Assembly (NCBI GenBank): GCA_963931655.1
Contig: OZ007036.1
Span: forward strand, 248,001 to 312,000
Direction of reading: 5' to 3'
DNA length: 64,000 nt
Origin: Butyricicoccus_B sp017886875
GTDB lineage: Bacteria > Bacillota > Clostridia > Oscillospirales > Butyricicoccaceae
Shown here piece after piece: positions 35,460-44,611 of the stretch. The notes beneath the pieces are model-generated. The model was not told where the DNA came from. It ran no database searches and saw only the letters and a program-made list of their open reading frames with translations. Position 1 is the stretch's first letter. Each line of letters opens with the position of its first letter. Made by a program: the position numbers and the translations under genes.

Positions 35460-37697
35460 ATGTTAAACGACAGAAAGATAAAAAAGAAACTTGTAAGATA
35501 TACAATATTTTTTGTTATTATAAGTACGATTTTAGTTATATCTGCTCTTTGTGTAGTATATGTAAGTAGAAAAGCAGAAAATAATTCACATGTTGCATAC
35601 GTAAATGCTATATTAGGTGAATATAAATTACATTTTTCTGAAAAAATTCAATCGGATTTTAATACCTTAATAGCGGTGTCTGATATGATTGAACAAGACT
35701 ATATATCAAAAGAAGATATTATAAATGATGTTTTGACATATTTTCCAATACATTCGGAATTTAATAAAATTGGTTATTATAGCACCGATGCAGAATATAG
35801 GATAATAACAGGTGAAAAAAGTAATATAAAATACGAATTTAGCAATCGACCAGAGGAGGAAAAACAAACAATTCGCAGTGCATGGCAAGGGGAGAAATCA
35901 GTATCAGAAATATATATAGAAGATGGAAAAGAAATGATTTGTTATGCAGTGCCTACATATGAAGATAATAAAATAGATGGAGCATTAACTGCAAATATTT
36001 GCTTAGATAAATTTGTAAATATAATAAATTCACAAACACTTGATGGAATAAAGGTAAATATCGCTTGGGTAAATCGAGATGGAGATATTATAAAATCATC
36101 AGAAGAAGATGTATTTGAAGGTAAACGAGCAGATATAATAGAAAGTGCATGGTCTAATAAAGCTGATTTTTATTCAACATCTCCCGCTGTGAAAAAAATA
36201 GATATTGTTTTAGATAAAAATACATATCCTTTGTATAGTATAGAAATTGGTCAAAATGATTGGTCACTTGTATATATAGATTCAGCAGGAGAAGTTACAA
36301 GCCCAGTTTATTCAGCGATTGTTATGCTTATAGTGATATTTGGCTTTTTAATGATTTTCTGCTTAATAGTTATGTCATATACATTTAGATATATAAAGAA
36401 AGATAAAAAGACTATATTAAGTCTTGCAGATTATGACCAGTTAACACAAGTTTATAATATAGGTGAATTTATAAATCAAGTTCAGGAATTAGACTGCAAT
36501 TCAGCTGATTATTGTATAGTTATTTTAAATTTCAGACACTTTCAGTATATAAATAATATTTTTGGTAGAACTATTGCAGATAAAATACTTGTAGAAACAG
36601 CTAATATATTAATATCAAATTTATCTGAAGATGAACTTGTTTGTAGATATAGAAGTGATGAGTTTTGTATGTTACTTCAAGCCAAAGATAAACAAACACT
36701 TGAAAAACGTATTTTAAATATCATCAATAACATATCAAATATATCCGCAAAACTGCAAAATGAATACAATATAAAGGTTTACTGTGGCATTTCTATTAGA
36801 CAAGCAGGCAGTCAAAAAGCATTGCCTATATCTGATATGTTAAATGAAGCAGAATTTGCACTAAAAACAATAAAACAAGGCTATGAAAATGAAATAGCAT
36901 TTTATGCTTCATCAGTAAAAGAAAAAAAGATTTTTCAAAATGAAATTGAAAATTGTATGGAACAAGCCCTAGAAAATAATGAATTTAAGCTATTTTTACA
37001 GCCAAAGAAAAATCTTTCAACTAATGAAATTATTGGGGCAGAAGCATTGGTTAGATGGATAAGACCAGATGGAAAAATGATATTTCCAAATGATTTTATA
37101 CCACTTTTTGAGTCAAATGGATTTTGCGTATCACTTGATTTATATATGGTTGAAAAGGTTTGTGCTTTGCAGCGTAAATGGCTTGAGCAAGGAAAGAAAA
37201 TAATCCCTATATCTATAAATCAATCTAAGCTTTTATTTTATCGTAAAGATTATATTAAAAAGCTTTGCAATATAACTGAAAAATATGGAATTGATAATAA
37301 ATATATAGTATTAGAGATTTTAGAAGGTCTTGTTGCAGAGAATATTGAAACCTTAAATAATACAATAATTGCACTAAGGGAAAAGGGTTTTCAAATATCA
37401 ATGGACGATTTTGGAAGTGGATATTCCTCTTTGAATACATTTACTAATATTGAACTTGATGAAATAAAGCTTGATAAAGAGTTTTTACGCTCTATTCATA
37501 CAGGAAAAAAACAAAAGCAAATGATGGAAAATATAATTTCTATTGCTAATGGTTTCGGCATAAGAACAGTTACAGAAGGTGTTGAAACTCAAACTCAAGA
37601 AGCATTTTTAAAATCAATTAACTGTGACTATGCCCAAGGTTATCTATATAGTAAACCAATTTCAGCTGATGAGTTTGAAAGCAAATATATAAATTAA
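35460..37697 (+). CDS. Membrane sensor with degenerate GGDEF and EAL phosphodiesterase
   Basis: 745 aa. TM helix (~14-34), an extracytoplasmic region of ~250 residues that looks like a Cache-type sensor, a second TM (~284-308), GGDEF (~325-480), EAL (~490-740). The GGDEF signature is CRYRSDEF, so the Gly-Gly is lost and cyclase activity is doubtful. The EAL side keeps GAEALVRW, VLEILEGL, MDDFGSGYSSLNTF and TVTEGVETQTQ, so c-di-GMP hydrolysis is likely. It is the second such protein in the window; its EAL half closely resembles that of the 20980-23850 gene while the sensor is quite different. Confidence 0.85.
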   Translation: MLNDRKIKKKLVRYTIFFVIISTILVISALCVVYVSRKAENNSHVAYVNAILGEYKLHFSEKIQSDFNTLIAVSDMIEQDYISKEDIINDVLTYFPIHSEFNKIGYYSTDAEYRIITGEKSNIKYEFSNRPEEEKQTIRSAWQGEKSVSEIYIEDGKEMICYAVPTYEDNKIDGALTANICLDKFVNIINSQTLDGIKVNIAWVNRDGDIIKSSEEDVFEGKRADIIESAWSNKADFYSTSPAVKKIDIVLDKNTYPLYSIEIGQNDWSLVYIDSAGEVTSPVYSAIVMLIVIFGFLMIFCLIVMSYTFRYIKKDKKTILSLADYDQLTQVYNIGEFINQVQELDCNSADYCIVILNFRHFQYINNIFGRTIADKILVETANILISNLSEDELVCRYRSDEFCMLLQAKDKQTLEKRILNIINNISNISAKLQNEYNIKVYCGISIRQAGSQKALPISDMLNEAEFALKTIKQGYENEIAFYASSVKEKKIFQNEIENCMEQALENNEFKLFLQPKKNLSTNEIIGAEALVRWIRPDGKMIFPNDFIPLFESNGFCVSLDLYMVEKVCALQRKWLEQGKKIIPISINQSKLLFYRKDYIKKLCNITEKYGIDNKYIVLEILEGLVAENIETLNNTIIALREKGFQISMDDFGSGYSSLNTFTNIELDEIKLDKEFLRSIHTGKKQKQMMENIISIANGFGIRTVTEGVETQTQEAFLKSINCDYAQGYLYSKPISADEFESKYIN

Positions 37698-37702
37698 AAT
37701 AA

Positions 37703-37735
37703 AAAGCCGATAAATCCATTAGGTTTATCGGCTTT
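37703..37735. terminator. Bidirectional terminator
   Basis: AAAGCCGATAAA/TTTATCGGCTTT stem between two convergent genes, with A and T runs on the outer sides. Confidence 0.85.
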
Positions 37736-37739
37736 AGTT

Positions 37740-38930
37740 TTATATTAAATCATCATCTGTTATAAAAAATGTATTCATTTGGTCACATTGTCTGTCAAGT
37801 TCAGAATAAGTGCCTAAAGCTCTGCGGACAGCGTTATATTCTGCCTCACTACGAGTATTTCTACTTCCAGTATATGTAGCACGAATAAGCAAATTTTTAG
37901 GTGTATCAAGAGGTGATATATATTCAACAACAGAAACCTTATAACCCTCAGCTTCAAGCTTTAATGCTCTCATGCTATCGGTTAAAACATCATTAAAACG
38001 TGCTTTAAATACACCATGACGAGTTAAAGCATCTAGTTCTGGCAAGCGATACTGCTCCAAAAGCTCTTTATGACAACAAGGCACGCAAGCTATATATTTA
38101 GCCTTTGCACGAATAGCAGTACCTAAAGCAAGGTCAGTTGCAATATCACACGCATGAAGTGAAATAACAGCAGTTACATTTTTTGGAGGCTGATAAGTAT
38201 TTAAATCCGCTTGAATAAACTCCATATTATGATAACCTAAGCGTTTAGCCATCTTTTTACTTTCAGATATAACATGTTCGTTGATATCAATACCAATAAC
38301 ACGACAACGACGGTGTAACACTTCACGCAAATAATAATTCATAACAAAGCTCAAATAAGATTTACCACAAGCACAGTCAAGCAGTAAAATTTCCTCGCTG
38401 TCATCTTTTTGGAACATTGGTGCTACAAGCTCAACATAGTGGTCAATCTGATTGTATTTGCGTATCATATCGTTTTTGATTTTGCCTTCAGCGGTTAAAA
38501 TACCAATTTCCTTTAAAAGCTCGCTTGCTTTATCAACTCGTATACAATACTCTCTATCGTTTGATAAAAGCGGGTTGTTAACGGTTTTATTAGGTGTAGT
38601 TTTAGGCTCACTTTGTTTCATATTTACACCTTTAGCATTGCAAGTGATAGTGATAACTGCACCACGTTCTTCATAAACAAGCTCAGACTGTTCATATTGT
38701 TCAGCTTGCTTGGCAAAGAAATTTGTAATTTCATTCGGTGAAACAGTATTAGATACACCTTGGAATTTTAATATATAATTGCCATCAGAAAGCGATATAT
38801 TTGCAGGAAAATTCTTTTTTCCTGCTACAAAAGTACATTTTACAACTCCAAAATAATCTTTATTTTGCTCAAGTCTTGCACGAATACCAGTTAGAAGTAA
38901 ATTAAGTTTTTTCTGGTCGCCTTTTTGCAT
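37740..38930 (-). CDS. SAM-dependent methyltransferase (Methyltransf_32-like)
   Basis: 396 aa. Motif I is LLDCACGKSYLSFVMNYYL, followed by CRVIGIDINEHVI and the HACD motif (VISLHACDIATDLALG), and an IACVPCCHKEL segment. These fit the Methyltransf_32 family, whose eukaryotic relatives modify tRNA. The N-terminal ~120 residues are a separate domain with a beta-rich start. The target is unknown but is probably RNA. Cys residues in both motifs (DCACGKS, CVPCCHKEL) are conserved in the family. Confidence 0.75.
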   Translation of the reverse strand: MQKGDQKKLNLLLTGIRARLEQNKDYFGVVKCTFVAGKKNFPANISLSDGNYILKFQGVSNTVSPNEITNFFAKQAEQYEQSELVYEERGAVITITCNAKGVNMKQSEPKTTPNKTVNNPLLSNDREYCIRVDKASELLKEIGILTAEGKIKNDMIRKYNQIDHYVELVAPMFQKDDSEEILLLDCACGKSYLSFVMNYYLREVLHRRCRVIGIDINEHVISESKKMAKRLGYHNMEFIQADLNTYQPPKNVTAVISLHACDIATDLALGTAIRAKAKYIACVPCCHKELLEQYRLPELDALTRHGVFKARFNDVLTDSMRALKLEAEGYKVSVVEYISPLDTPKNLLIRATYTGSRNTRSEAEYNAVRRALGTYSELDRQCDQMNTFFITDDDLI

Positions 38931-38996
38931 TTTATACTCTCCTTAATTATTACTATTATGGTAAGTATAACGATAATAAAGTAAAAATGCAATATT

Positions 38997-39269
38997 TTAG
39001 CGTTCCATTCTATCAAGTAATTTTATAATTTCATCTAGTTTTTCTGTGCGGTCCTCAGTATCTGATGAGCAAGCCGCATCAAGTACACAGCCTTCAAGAT
39101 GAGCTTTTAAAACTACTTTTCTAGCTTTTTTAATAAGAGCCTCAGCCGCTAAAAGCTGATTGATAATATCTATGCAATATCTATCATCTTCAACCATTTT
39201 TAATATTGCATCTACTTGACCTCTAGCAGTTTTTAATAAAGGCTCTACTTTGTTTTTGTCTGCTCTCAT
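38997..39269 (-). CDS. csoR: CsoR-family copper-sensing repressor
   Basis: 90 aa, all helical. It carries the CsoR Cu(I) ligand pattern: Cys in DDRYCIDI, then His and Cys in KAHLEGCV. RGQVDAILKMVED is the usual start. In CsoR, Cu(I) binding releases DNA. It follows copA with a 4-bp overlap of stop and start (39266-39269) and a CsoR-type operator lies before copA, so it autoregulates the operon. Confidence 0.92.
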   Translation of the reverse strand: MRADKNKVEPLLKTARGQVDAILKMVEDDRYCIDIINQLLAAEALIKKARKVVLKAHLEGCVLDAACSSDTEDRTEKLDEIIKLLDRMER

Positions 39270-39475
39270 AGAATTTCTACCACATCATAACCAGCATCAG
39301 TTACAGCTTTAGAAAGAATATCATTTGAGATATCTTTATTAAGTGTAAGCTCTGCAAGACCTGTTTCATGACTTACTTCAGCATTAGCAACACCATCAAG
39401 ATTAATAAGAGCATCTTTGACATGACCAGAGCAACGTGGACACATCATACCTTCAATTTTAATTGTCTTTTTCAT
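39266..39475 (-). CDS. Possible independent CopZ-like chaperone from an internal start in copA
   Basis: Within the copA frame, ATG 39475 is preceded by AAAGGAAG (39484-39491) with an 8-nt gap. The last 69 residues form a complete HMA domain with GMMCPRC, the size of a free CopZ. Translation from this site would give a free copper chaperone in addition to the full pump. The internal start is an inference. Confidence 0.35.
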   Translation of the reverse strand: MKKTIKIEGMMCPRCSGHVKDALINLDGVANAEVSHETGLAELTLNKDISNDILSKAVTDAGYDVVEIL

Positions 39476-41734
39476 TTTAACATCTTCCTTTACGTTAGTT
39501 TTTTTATTTATAGCTTTAAAGCTATTTAAACGAAGTGCATTCATAACAACGCATACAGAGGATAAACTCATAGCGGCAGCACCAAACATAGGTGTAAGTC
39601 TAAGGGCAGGAGAAAGAACACCTGCTGCAAGCGGTATACCAATACAGTTATAAATAAATGCCCAGAATAAATTTTGCTTTATATTTCTAATAACATTTTT
39701 AGAAAGTAAAATAGCATTTACAGCATCTACTAAATCAGATTTCATCAACACAACATCAGCAGATTCAATAGCAATATCAGTACCAGCACCAATAGCTATA
39801 CCTACATCAGCACGAACTAAAGCGGGAGCATCGTTTATACCATCGCCAATCATTGCAACAGTTTTACCGCTTTCTTGTAAGTTTTTTATATGTTTTTCTT
39901 TATCTTGAGGCATAACTTCATAAATAACATTTTTTATATTTACACTTTGGGCAATAGCATTTGCGGTTTTTTTGTTATCACCTGTAAGCATTGTAACAGA
40001 AATGCCCATTTTTTCAAGTGTATCTACTGCAAAACCGCTATTAGCTTTGACCGCATCAGCAACCGCAATAATACCAACAAGTTTATTATCTTTTGCAAAA
40101 TATAACGGTGTTTTGCCTTGGTTTGCAAGCTCGGTATTTTCCGTTATTTGTATACCAAGTTCATTAAATAGCTTTATATTACCCGAAACACAGAAAATAT
40201 TATCAATATTTGCAGTTATGCCTTTGCCAGATAGCGTTTCAAAATTATCAGCTTTAGCAATTTGTATATTTTTATCCTTGCAGTAGTTTACAATAGCTTG
40301 TGCGAGTGGGTGTTCACTTAAAACTTCAAGTGAATATGCAAGTTCAAGAAGTTCATTTTCTGTAAAACTATTAGCTGTAATTATATCAGTAACAACGGGC
40401 TTACCTTCTGTTATTGTGCCTGTTTTATCTAAAACAACAGCATTTACACTGTGCAAATGCTCAAGAGCCTCAGCAGACCTAAAAATAACGCCATTTTTAG
40501 CACCTACACCAGTACCAACCATAATTGCAACAGGTGTAGCAAGACCTAATGCACATGGGCAAGAGATAACTAAAACAGTTATAGCACTAGATAAAGCAAA
40601 AGAGAAATCCTTACCAAGCATTAGCCATACAATAAAGGTTATTAGTGATATACAAAGCACAACAGGAACAAATACACCCGCTACTTTATCAGCAAGTTTA
40701 GCTATAGGTGCTTTTGATGCACTAGCGTCTTCTACAAGCTTAATCATTTGTGAAAGTGTGGTGTCATTTCCGACTTTGGTCGCTTTAAAAGTAAAATATC
40801 CGCCTTTGCTTATTGATGCAGATATAACAGCATCGTTTATTGTTTTATCAACAGGCAAGCTTTCGCCTGTTAGTGCAGACTCATCTAAAACCGCATTACC
40901 AGAAATAATTGTGCCATCTACTGGAACACTTTGACCAGCACGAACAACAACAATATCACCTATATTTACATTATCAATAGGAATTGTTATTTCTTTATTA
41001 TCACGAATTACAGTTGCAGTTTGTGGGCGTAAGTTCATAAGCTTAGAAATTGCCTCTGTAGTTTGTTTTTTTGCTCTGCTTTCTAGGTATTTACCAAGTG
41101 TAACAAGAGTTAAAATCATAGCTGCAGATTCAAAGTATAAATCATGCATATAGTGATGTACTAAATCTATATTATTATGTCCTAAACCATAGCCAATTTG
41201 ATAAAGTGCAAATATGCTATAAATAAGAGCAGCACTTGAACCAACAGCTATAAGTGTATCCATAGAGGGAGCTTTATGTATAAGAGATTTAAAGCCATTT
41301 ACATAGTATTTTTTGTTAACTATAACTATTGGAAGTGTGAGTAAAAATTGAGTAAGAGCAAAACTTACAGCATTTTCAGTTCCAGTTAAAAAGCTAGGCA
41401 GGGGAATACCTATCATATGCCCCATGGAAACATACATCAAAATTATTAAAAATGTAAATGAAACAGAAATCCTAAATTTCATTTGTTTAACATCATCATT
41501 TGACGTTTTTTTAGGCTCAGTATTTTGTGTTGATGATGCACCATAACCCGCACAAACAACGGCATTTATTATATCATCATCAGATAACACATTTTCATCA
41601 AAATCGGTTATCATACTGCCTGTTAGCAGGTTAACTTCTACATTTTTTATTCCGTTAAGCTGTTTAACCGCTTTTTCTACATGTGCAGAACAAGCGGCAC
41701 AACTCATACCAGTTACATTAAAACGTGACTCCAA
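39266..41734 (-). CDS. copA: Cu(I)-exporting P1B-type ATPase with N- and C-terminal HMA domains
   Basis: 822 aa from TTG 41734, chosen because GGAAAGGAG sits 8 bp upstream; the open frame to 41842 includes the promoter and operator. N-terminal HMA (GMSCAAC, residues 9-15), eight TM helices, the CPC transport motif (SCPCALGLATPVA), DKTGTITEGK, and GDGINDAPAL. The C-terminal ~69 residues are a second HMA (GMMCPRC) resembling CopZ; it begins at an internal ATG (39475) with its own AAAGGAAG. It pumps Cu+ out of the cytoplasm. Confidence 0.93.
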   Translation of the reverse strand: MESRFNVTGMSCAACSAHVEKAVKQLNGIKNVEVNLLTGSMITDFDENVLSDDDIINAVVCAGYGASSTQNTEPKKTSNDDVKQMKFRISVSFTFLIILMYVSMGHMIGIPLPSFLTGTENAVSFALTQFLLTLPIVIVNKKYYVNGFKSLIHKAPSMDTLIAVGSSAALIYSIFALYQIGYGLGHNNIDLVHHYMHDLYFESAAMILTLVTLGKYLESRAKKQTTEAISKLMNLRPQTATVIRDNKEITIPIDNVNIGDIVVVRAGQSVPVDGTIISGNAVLDESALTGESLPVDKTINDAVISASISKGGYFTFKATKVGNDTTLSQMIKLVEDASASKAPIAKLADKVAGVFVPVVLCISLITFIVWLMLGKDFSFALSSAITVLVISCPCALGLATPVAIMVGTGVGAKNGVIFRSAEALEHLHSVNAVVLDKTGTITEGKPVVTDIITANSFTENELLELAYSLEVLSEHPLAQAIVNYCKDKNIQIAKADNFETLSGKGITANIDNIFCVSGNIKLFNELGIQITENTELANQGKTPLYFAKDNKLVGIIAVADAVKANSGFAVDTLEKMGISVTMLTGDNKKTANAIAQSVNIKNVIYEVMPQDKEKHIKNLQESGKTVAMIGDGINDAPALVRADVGIAIGAGTDIAIESADVVLMKSDLVDAVNAILLSKNVIRNIKQNLFWAFIYNCIGIPLAAGVLSPALRLTPMFGAAAMSLSSVCVVMNALRLNSFKAINKKTNVKEDVKMKKTIKIEGMMCPRCSGHVKDALINLDGVANAEVSHETGLAELTLNKDISNDILSKAVTDAGYDVVEIL

Positions 41735-41756
41735 AAATATCACTCCTTTCCAAATA

Positions 41757-41778
41757 TACCCCCTACAGGGGGAGGGTA
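41757..41778. promoter_or_regulatory. CsoR operator
   Basis: A GC-rich near-palindrome TACCCCCTACAGGGGGAGGG(TA) in an otherwise AT-rich region, matching the CsoR box. It starts 7 bp downstream of the -10 hexamer on the minus strand, so a bound repressor would cover the start site. Confidence 0.8.
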
Positions 41779-41785
41779 CATTTAA

Positions 41786-41814
41786 AGCATAATATAAAAT
41801 ATGTATTTTGTCAA
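41786..41814 (-). promoter_or_regulatory. Sigma-A promoter of copA-csoR
   Basis: TTGACA (41814-41809) and TATGCT (41791-41786) on the minus strand with 17 nt between. The CsoR operator follows directly. Confidence 0.7.
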
Positions 41815-41925
41815 GCAATAAAAATGAACTATAAAAAAACAATCATTATAGCCTATACAAAACGCTAAAAGTAGTGTAAACTGAAAGTAATTGGTTTATT
41901 ATGTAGAAAAGGAGCTTTTATTTTT

Positions 41926-43098
41926 ATGGACGCAAAAGAAAAAGCATTACTTGCACATGAAAAATGGGCAGGTAAAATTGAAGTAGTAGCAAGATGTGAG
42001 GTAAATTCAAAGGAAGATTTATCTGTAGCATATACACCAGGAGTTGCAGAGCCATGCCTTAAAATTAAAGATGACCCATCACTTAGCTATAAATATACAC
42101 GCAGACACAATTTAGTGGCAGTTATTACAGATGGTACAGCGGTTTTAGGTCTTGGCGATATTGGCCCAGAGGCTGGTATGCCTGTAATGGAGGGTAAATG
42201 TGCATTATTTAAAGCATTTGCTGATGTTGATGCATTCCCGCTTTGTGTAAAAAGTAAAGATGTTGATGAAATTGTTCGCACAATCGAACTGATATCTGGT
42301 TCTTTTGGTGGGATTAATCTTGAGGATATTTCTGCACCTCGCTGTTTTGAAATTGAACGTAGACTAAAGGAAGTTTGTGATATTCCTGTTTTCCATGATG
42401 ACCAGCATGGCACAGCGGTTTGTTGTGGTGCAGCACTAATTAACGCTTGTCGTTTAACAGGTCGTAAAGTTGATGAGATTAAAATGGTTGTAAATGGCTG
42501 TGGTGCGGCAGCTATTGCAGTAACTAAGTTTTTAATGTTCCTTGGTGTTAAAAATATCATTATGTGCGAGCGTTTTGGTATTGTTTGTGAGGGTGACGAG
42601 CGTTTAAATCCTGCACAGGCTGAAATGGCTAAGGTAACAAATAGAGAACATATGACAGGTACACTTGCAGATGCTATAAAGGGTGCAGATGTATTTTTCG
42701 GTATGTCAGCTCCACAGGTGCTTACAGCTGAAATGGTTAGCACAATGGCAAAAGACCCTATGGTTTTTGCAATGGCAAATCCAGTGCCAGAAATTTGGCC
42801 AGAAGATGCTAAAAAGGGTGGTGCTGCTGTTGTTGGTACAGGTCGTTCTGATTATCCAAACCAAATAAACAATGTGCTTGCATTCCCAGGAATTTTTAGA
42901 GGTGCATTAGATGTTCGTGCAAGTGATATTAATGAAGAAATGAAGCTTGCAGCGGCTGAAGCTATTGCTTATGTAATACCTCAGGAAGAACTAACACCAG
43001 AGTATATTATGCCAATGGCATTTGATGAAAAGGTAATTAAGGCAGTTGCAAAAGCAGTTGCTGATGCAGCAGTTAAAAGCGGTGTAGCGAGAATTTAA
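41926..43098 (+). CDS. Malic enzyme (NAD(P)-dependent)
   Basis: 390 aa, the length of the short bacterial malic enzymes. Signatures: VAYTPGVAEPC, ITDGTAVLGLGDIGPEAGMPVMEGK, INLEDISAPRCFEIE and VFHDDQHGTAV. NAD-binding lies at VVNGCGAAAIAVTKFLM. It oxidatively decarboxylates malate to pyruvate. AAAGGAGC precedes the start. Confidence 0.93.
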   Translation: MDAKEKALLAHEKWAGKIEVVARCEVNSKEDLSVAYTPGVAEPCLKIKDDPSLSYKYTRRHNLVAVITDGTAVLGLGDIGPEAGMPVMEGKCALFKAFADVDAFPLCVKSKDVDEIVRTIELISGSFGGINLEDISAPRCFEIERRLKEVCDIPVFHDDQHGTAVCCGAALINACRLTGRKVDEIKMVVNGCGAAAIAVTKFLMFLGVKNIIMCERFGIVCEGDERLNPAQAEMAKVTNREHMTGTLADAIKGADVFFGMSAPQVLTAEMVSTMAKDPMVFAMANPVPEIWPEDAKKGGAAVVGTGRSDYPNQINNVLAFPGIFRGALDVRASDINEEMKLAAAEAIAYVIPQEELTPEYIMPMAFDEKVIKAVAKAVADAAVKSGVARI

Positions 43099-43112
43099 GA
43101 ATATATTCGCAA

Positions 43113-43154
43113 AAAGCGGCGTAAGATATAAAAACCTATATCTTGCGTCGCTTT
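43113..43154. terminator. Bidirectional terminator
   Basis: AAAGCGGCGTAAGATA pairs with TATCTTGCGTCGCTTT around a short loop, between the convergent malic enzyme and sigG genes. Confidence 0.85.
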
Positions 43155-43206
43155 CTCCGTATTTAAAGGCGAGATAACTAAAAGCTATCTGCAACCGTTG
43201 CAAAAA

Positions 43207-43977
43207 TTATATATACTTTCTTATATGCTCAAGTGCGGTTTTTTCAAGCCTTGAAACTTGAGCTTGTGAAATCCTAATTTCATTTGCAACTTCTGTTTGA
43301 GTTCTACCTTCAAAAAATCTCATTTGAACTATATGTTGTTGACGTTTATTAAGCGATTTTATAGCTTCCTTGATTGCTATATGCTCAAGCCAATGTTCAT
43401 CAGTGTTTTTATGGTCGCTCACTTGGTCCATAACACAGACAGTATCTGTTCCATCAGAAAACACAGGTTCAAAAAGTGAAATTGGTGCAAGCATAGCATC
43501 AAGAGCAAAAACTACATCTTCTTCTTTCATATCTAATAGCTTTGCAAGCTCGGTCATAGTTGGTTCACGTTGATTTTCACGGATAAAACTTTCTTTAGCT
43601 TGTAAAGCTTTATAAGCTATATCACGCATTGAGCGTGAAACACGAATTGTACTATTATCTCTTAAATATCTGCGAACTTCACCAATAATCATTGGCACAG
43701 CATATGTTGAAAATCTAACATTTAAATCACAATTAAAGTTATCAATAGCTTTTATAAGACCTATACAACCAACTTGAAATAAATCATCTATTGCTTCGCC
43801 TCTTGAGTTAAAACGCTGAATTACAGAAAGTACAAGACGTAAATTCCCATTTATTAATTTTTCACGAGCTTTTATGTCACCGTTTGAAGCTTTTCTAAGC
43901 AAGTTATCCATTTCTTTTGTAGGAATAGTTGTAAGTTTTGATGTATTTACACCGCAAATTTCAACTTTTGTCTGCAT
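43207..43977 (-). CDS. sigG: Forespore RNA polymerase sigma factor SigG
   Basis: 256 aa from ATG 43977 (ACGGAGGAAATACA upstream); the frame to 44091 lacks sigma similarity. The N-terminus KVEICGVNTSKL is near-diagnostic for SigG. Region 2 (NGNLRLVLSVIQRFNSRG, DDLFQVGCIGLIKAI), region 3 and the C-terminal region 4 HTH (RTQTEVANEIRISQAQVSRLE) are complete. It directs late forespore genes in endospore formers, indicating that the organism can probably sporulate. Confidence 0.92.
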   Translation of the reverse strand: MQTKVEICGVNTSKLTTIPTKEMDNLLRKASNGDIKAREKLINGNLRLVLSVIQRFNSRGEAIDDLFQVGCIGLIKAIDNFNCDLNVRFSTYAVPMIIGEVRRYLRDNSTIRVSRSMRDIAYKALQAKESFIRENQREPTMTELAKLLDMKEEDVVFALDAMLAPISLFEPVFSDGTDTVCVMDQVSDHKNTDEHWLEHIAIKEAIKSLNKRQQHIVQMRFFEGRTQTEVANEIRISQAQVSRLEKTALEHIRKYI

Positions 43978-44157
43978 TGTATTTCCTCCGTTTTTTATAC
44001 TTGCCTTTAAAAGCATTTTCCCCGCTTTCATGCAAAAAATACGCATATTACAAAATAAAAGTCTTGGATAAATTTGGCTTAAAAATATCATGGTTTAAAA
44101 ATTTAGAAAAATTTGATATAATAAAAGCAAGTTCCAATTTATAAAGGAGGTATAATT

Positions 44158-44589
44158 TTGATAAAAAAGAGATATATAGATACAACGAAATTGATTACCA
44201 ATATTGATAACTTAACATTGACAGATGAAGGAGATGTTTTGATATATTGTGGAGATGAATGGTATATTGAAGTATCTGTTGATTTACACGGAAAAGAAGA
44301 ACGATTTGAACAATTAAAACCAATGATTGTTTATTTGGCTAAAAATCTTTGCAATATAGATATGATTGCACAAAAATATAGTGCTTTAGATGATAAAGAT
44401 GATGAATTTGTTTATAATTATGAAATAGCGTATATAGATATAATTGCTTTAGATGAAATTAGTGTGACGTATTATGGTATGCGAGTTAATACACAGTTTG
44501 ATGTAGTTTTTCAATGTGTTGACAATCAATTTTTACTTAAAAGTTTTGGAACAAGAAAAAATATACCACTTGATTGGGACAAGGAATAA
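44158..44589 (+). CDS. Hypothetical protein
   Basis: 143 aa. TTG start with AAAGGAGGT upstream. It has a regular alternation of beta strands (DVLIYCGDEWYIEVSVDLHG, by position about 28-47; then YNYEIAYIDIIALDE and VTYYGMRVNTQFDVVFQ) and no TM helix. It recalls small DUF proteins of Firmicutes whose function is not known; I cannot name a family. It lies 23 bp before the deaminase gene in the same direction. Confidence 0.65.
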   Translation: MIKKRYIDTTKLITNIDNLTLTDEGDVLIYCGDEWYIEVSVDLHGKEERFEQLKPMIVYLAKNLCNIDMIAQKYSALDDKDDEFVYNYEIAYIDIIALDEISVTYYGMRVNTQFDVVFQCVDNQFLLKSFGTRKNIPLDWDKE

Positions 44590-44611
44590 ATAATAAAAAG
44601 GTTGTGAAAAC

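Noticed and set aside
39890..40934. Plus-strand ORFs of 71-172 aa across copA
   Set aside because: They are antisense to a conserved P-type ATPase and show no family similarity.
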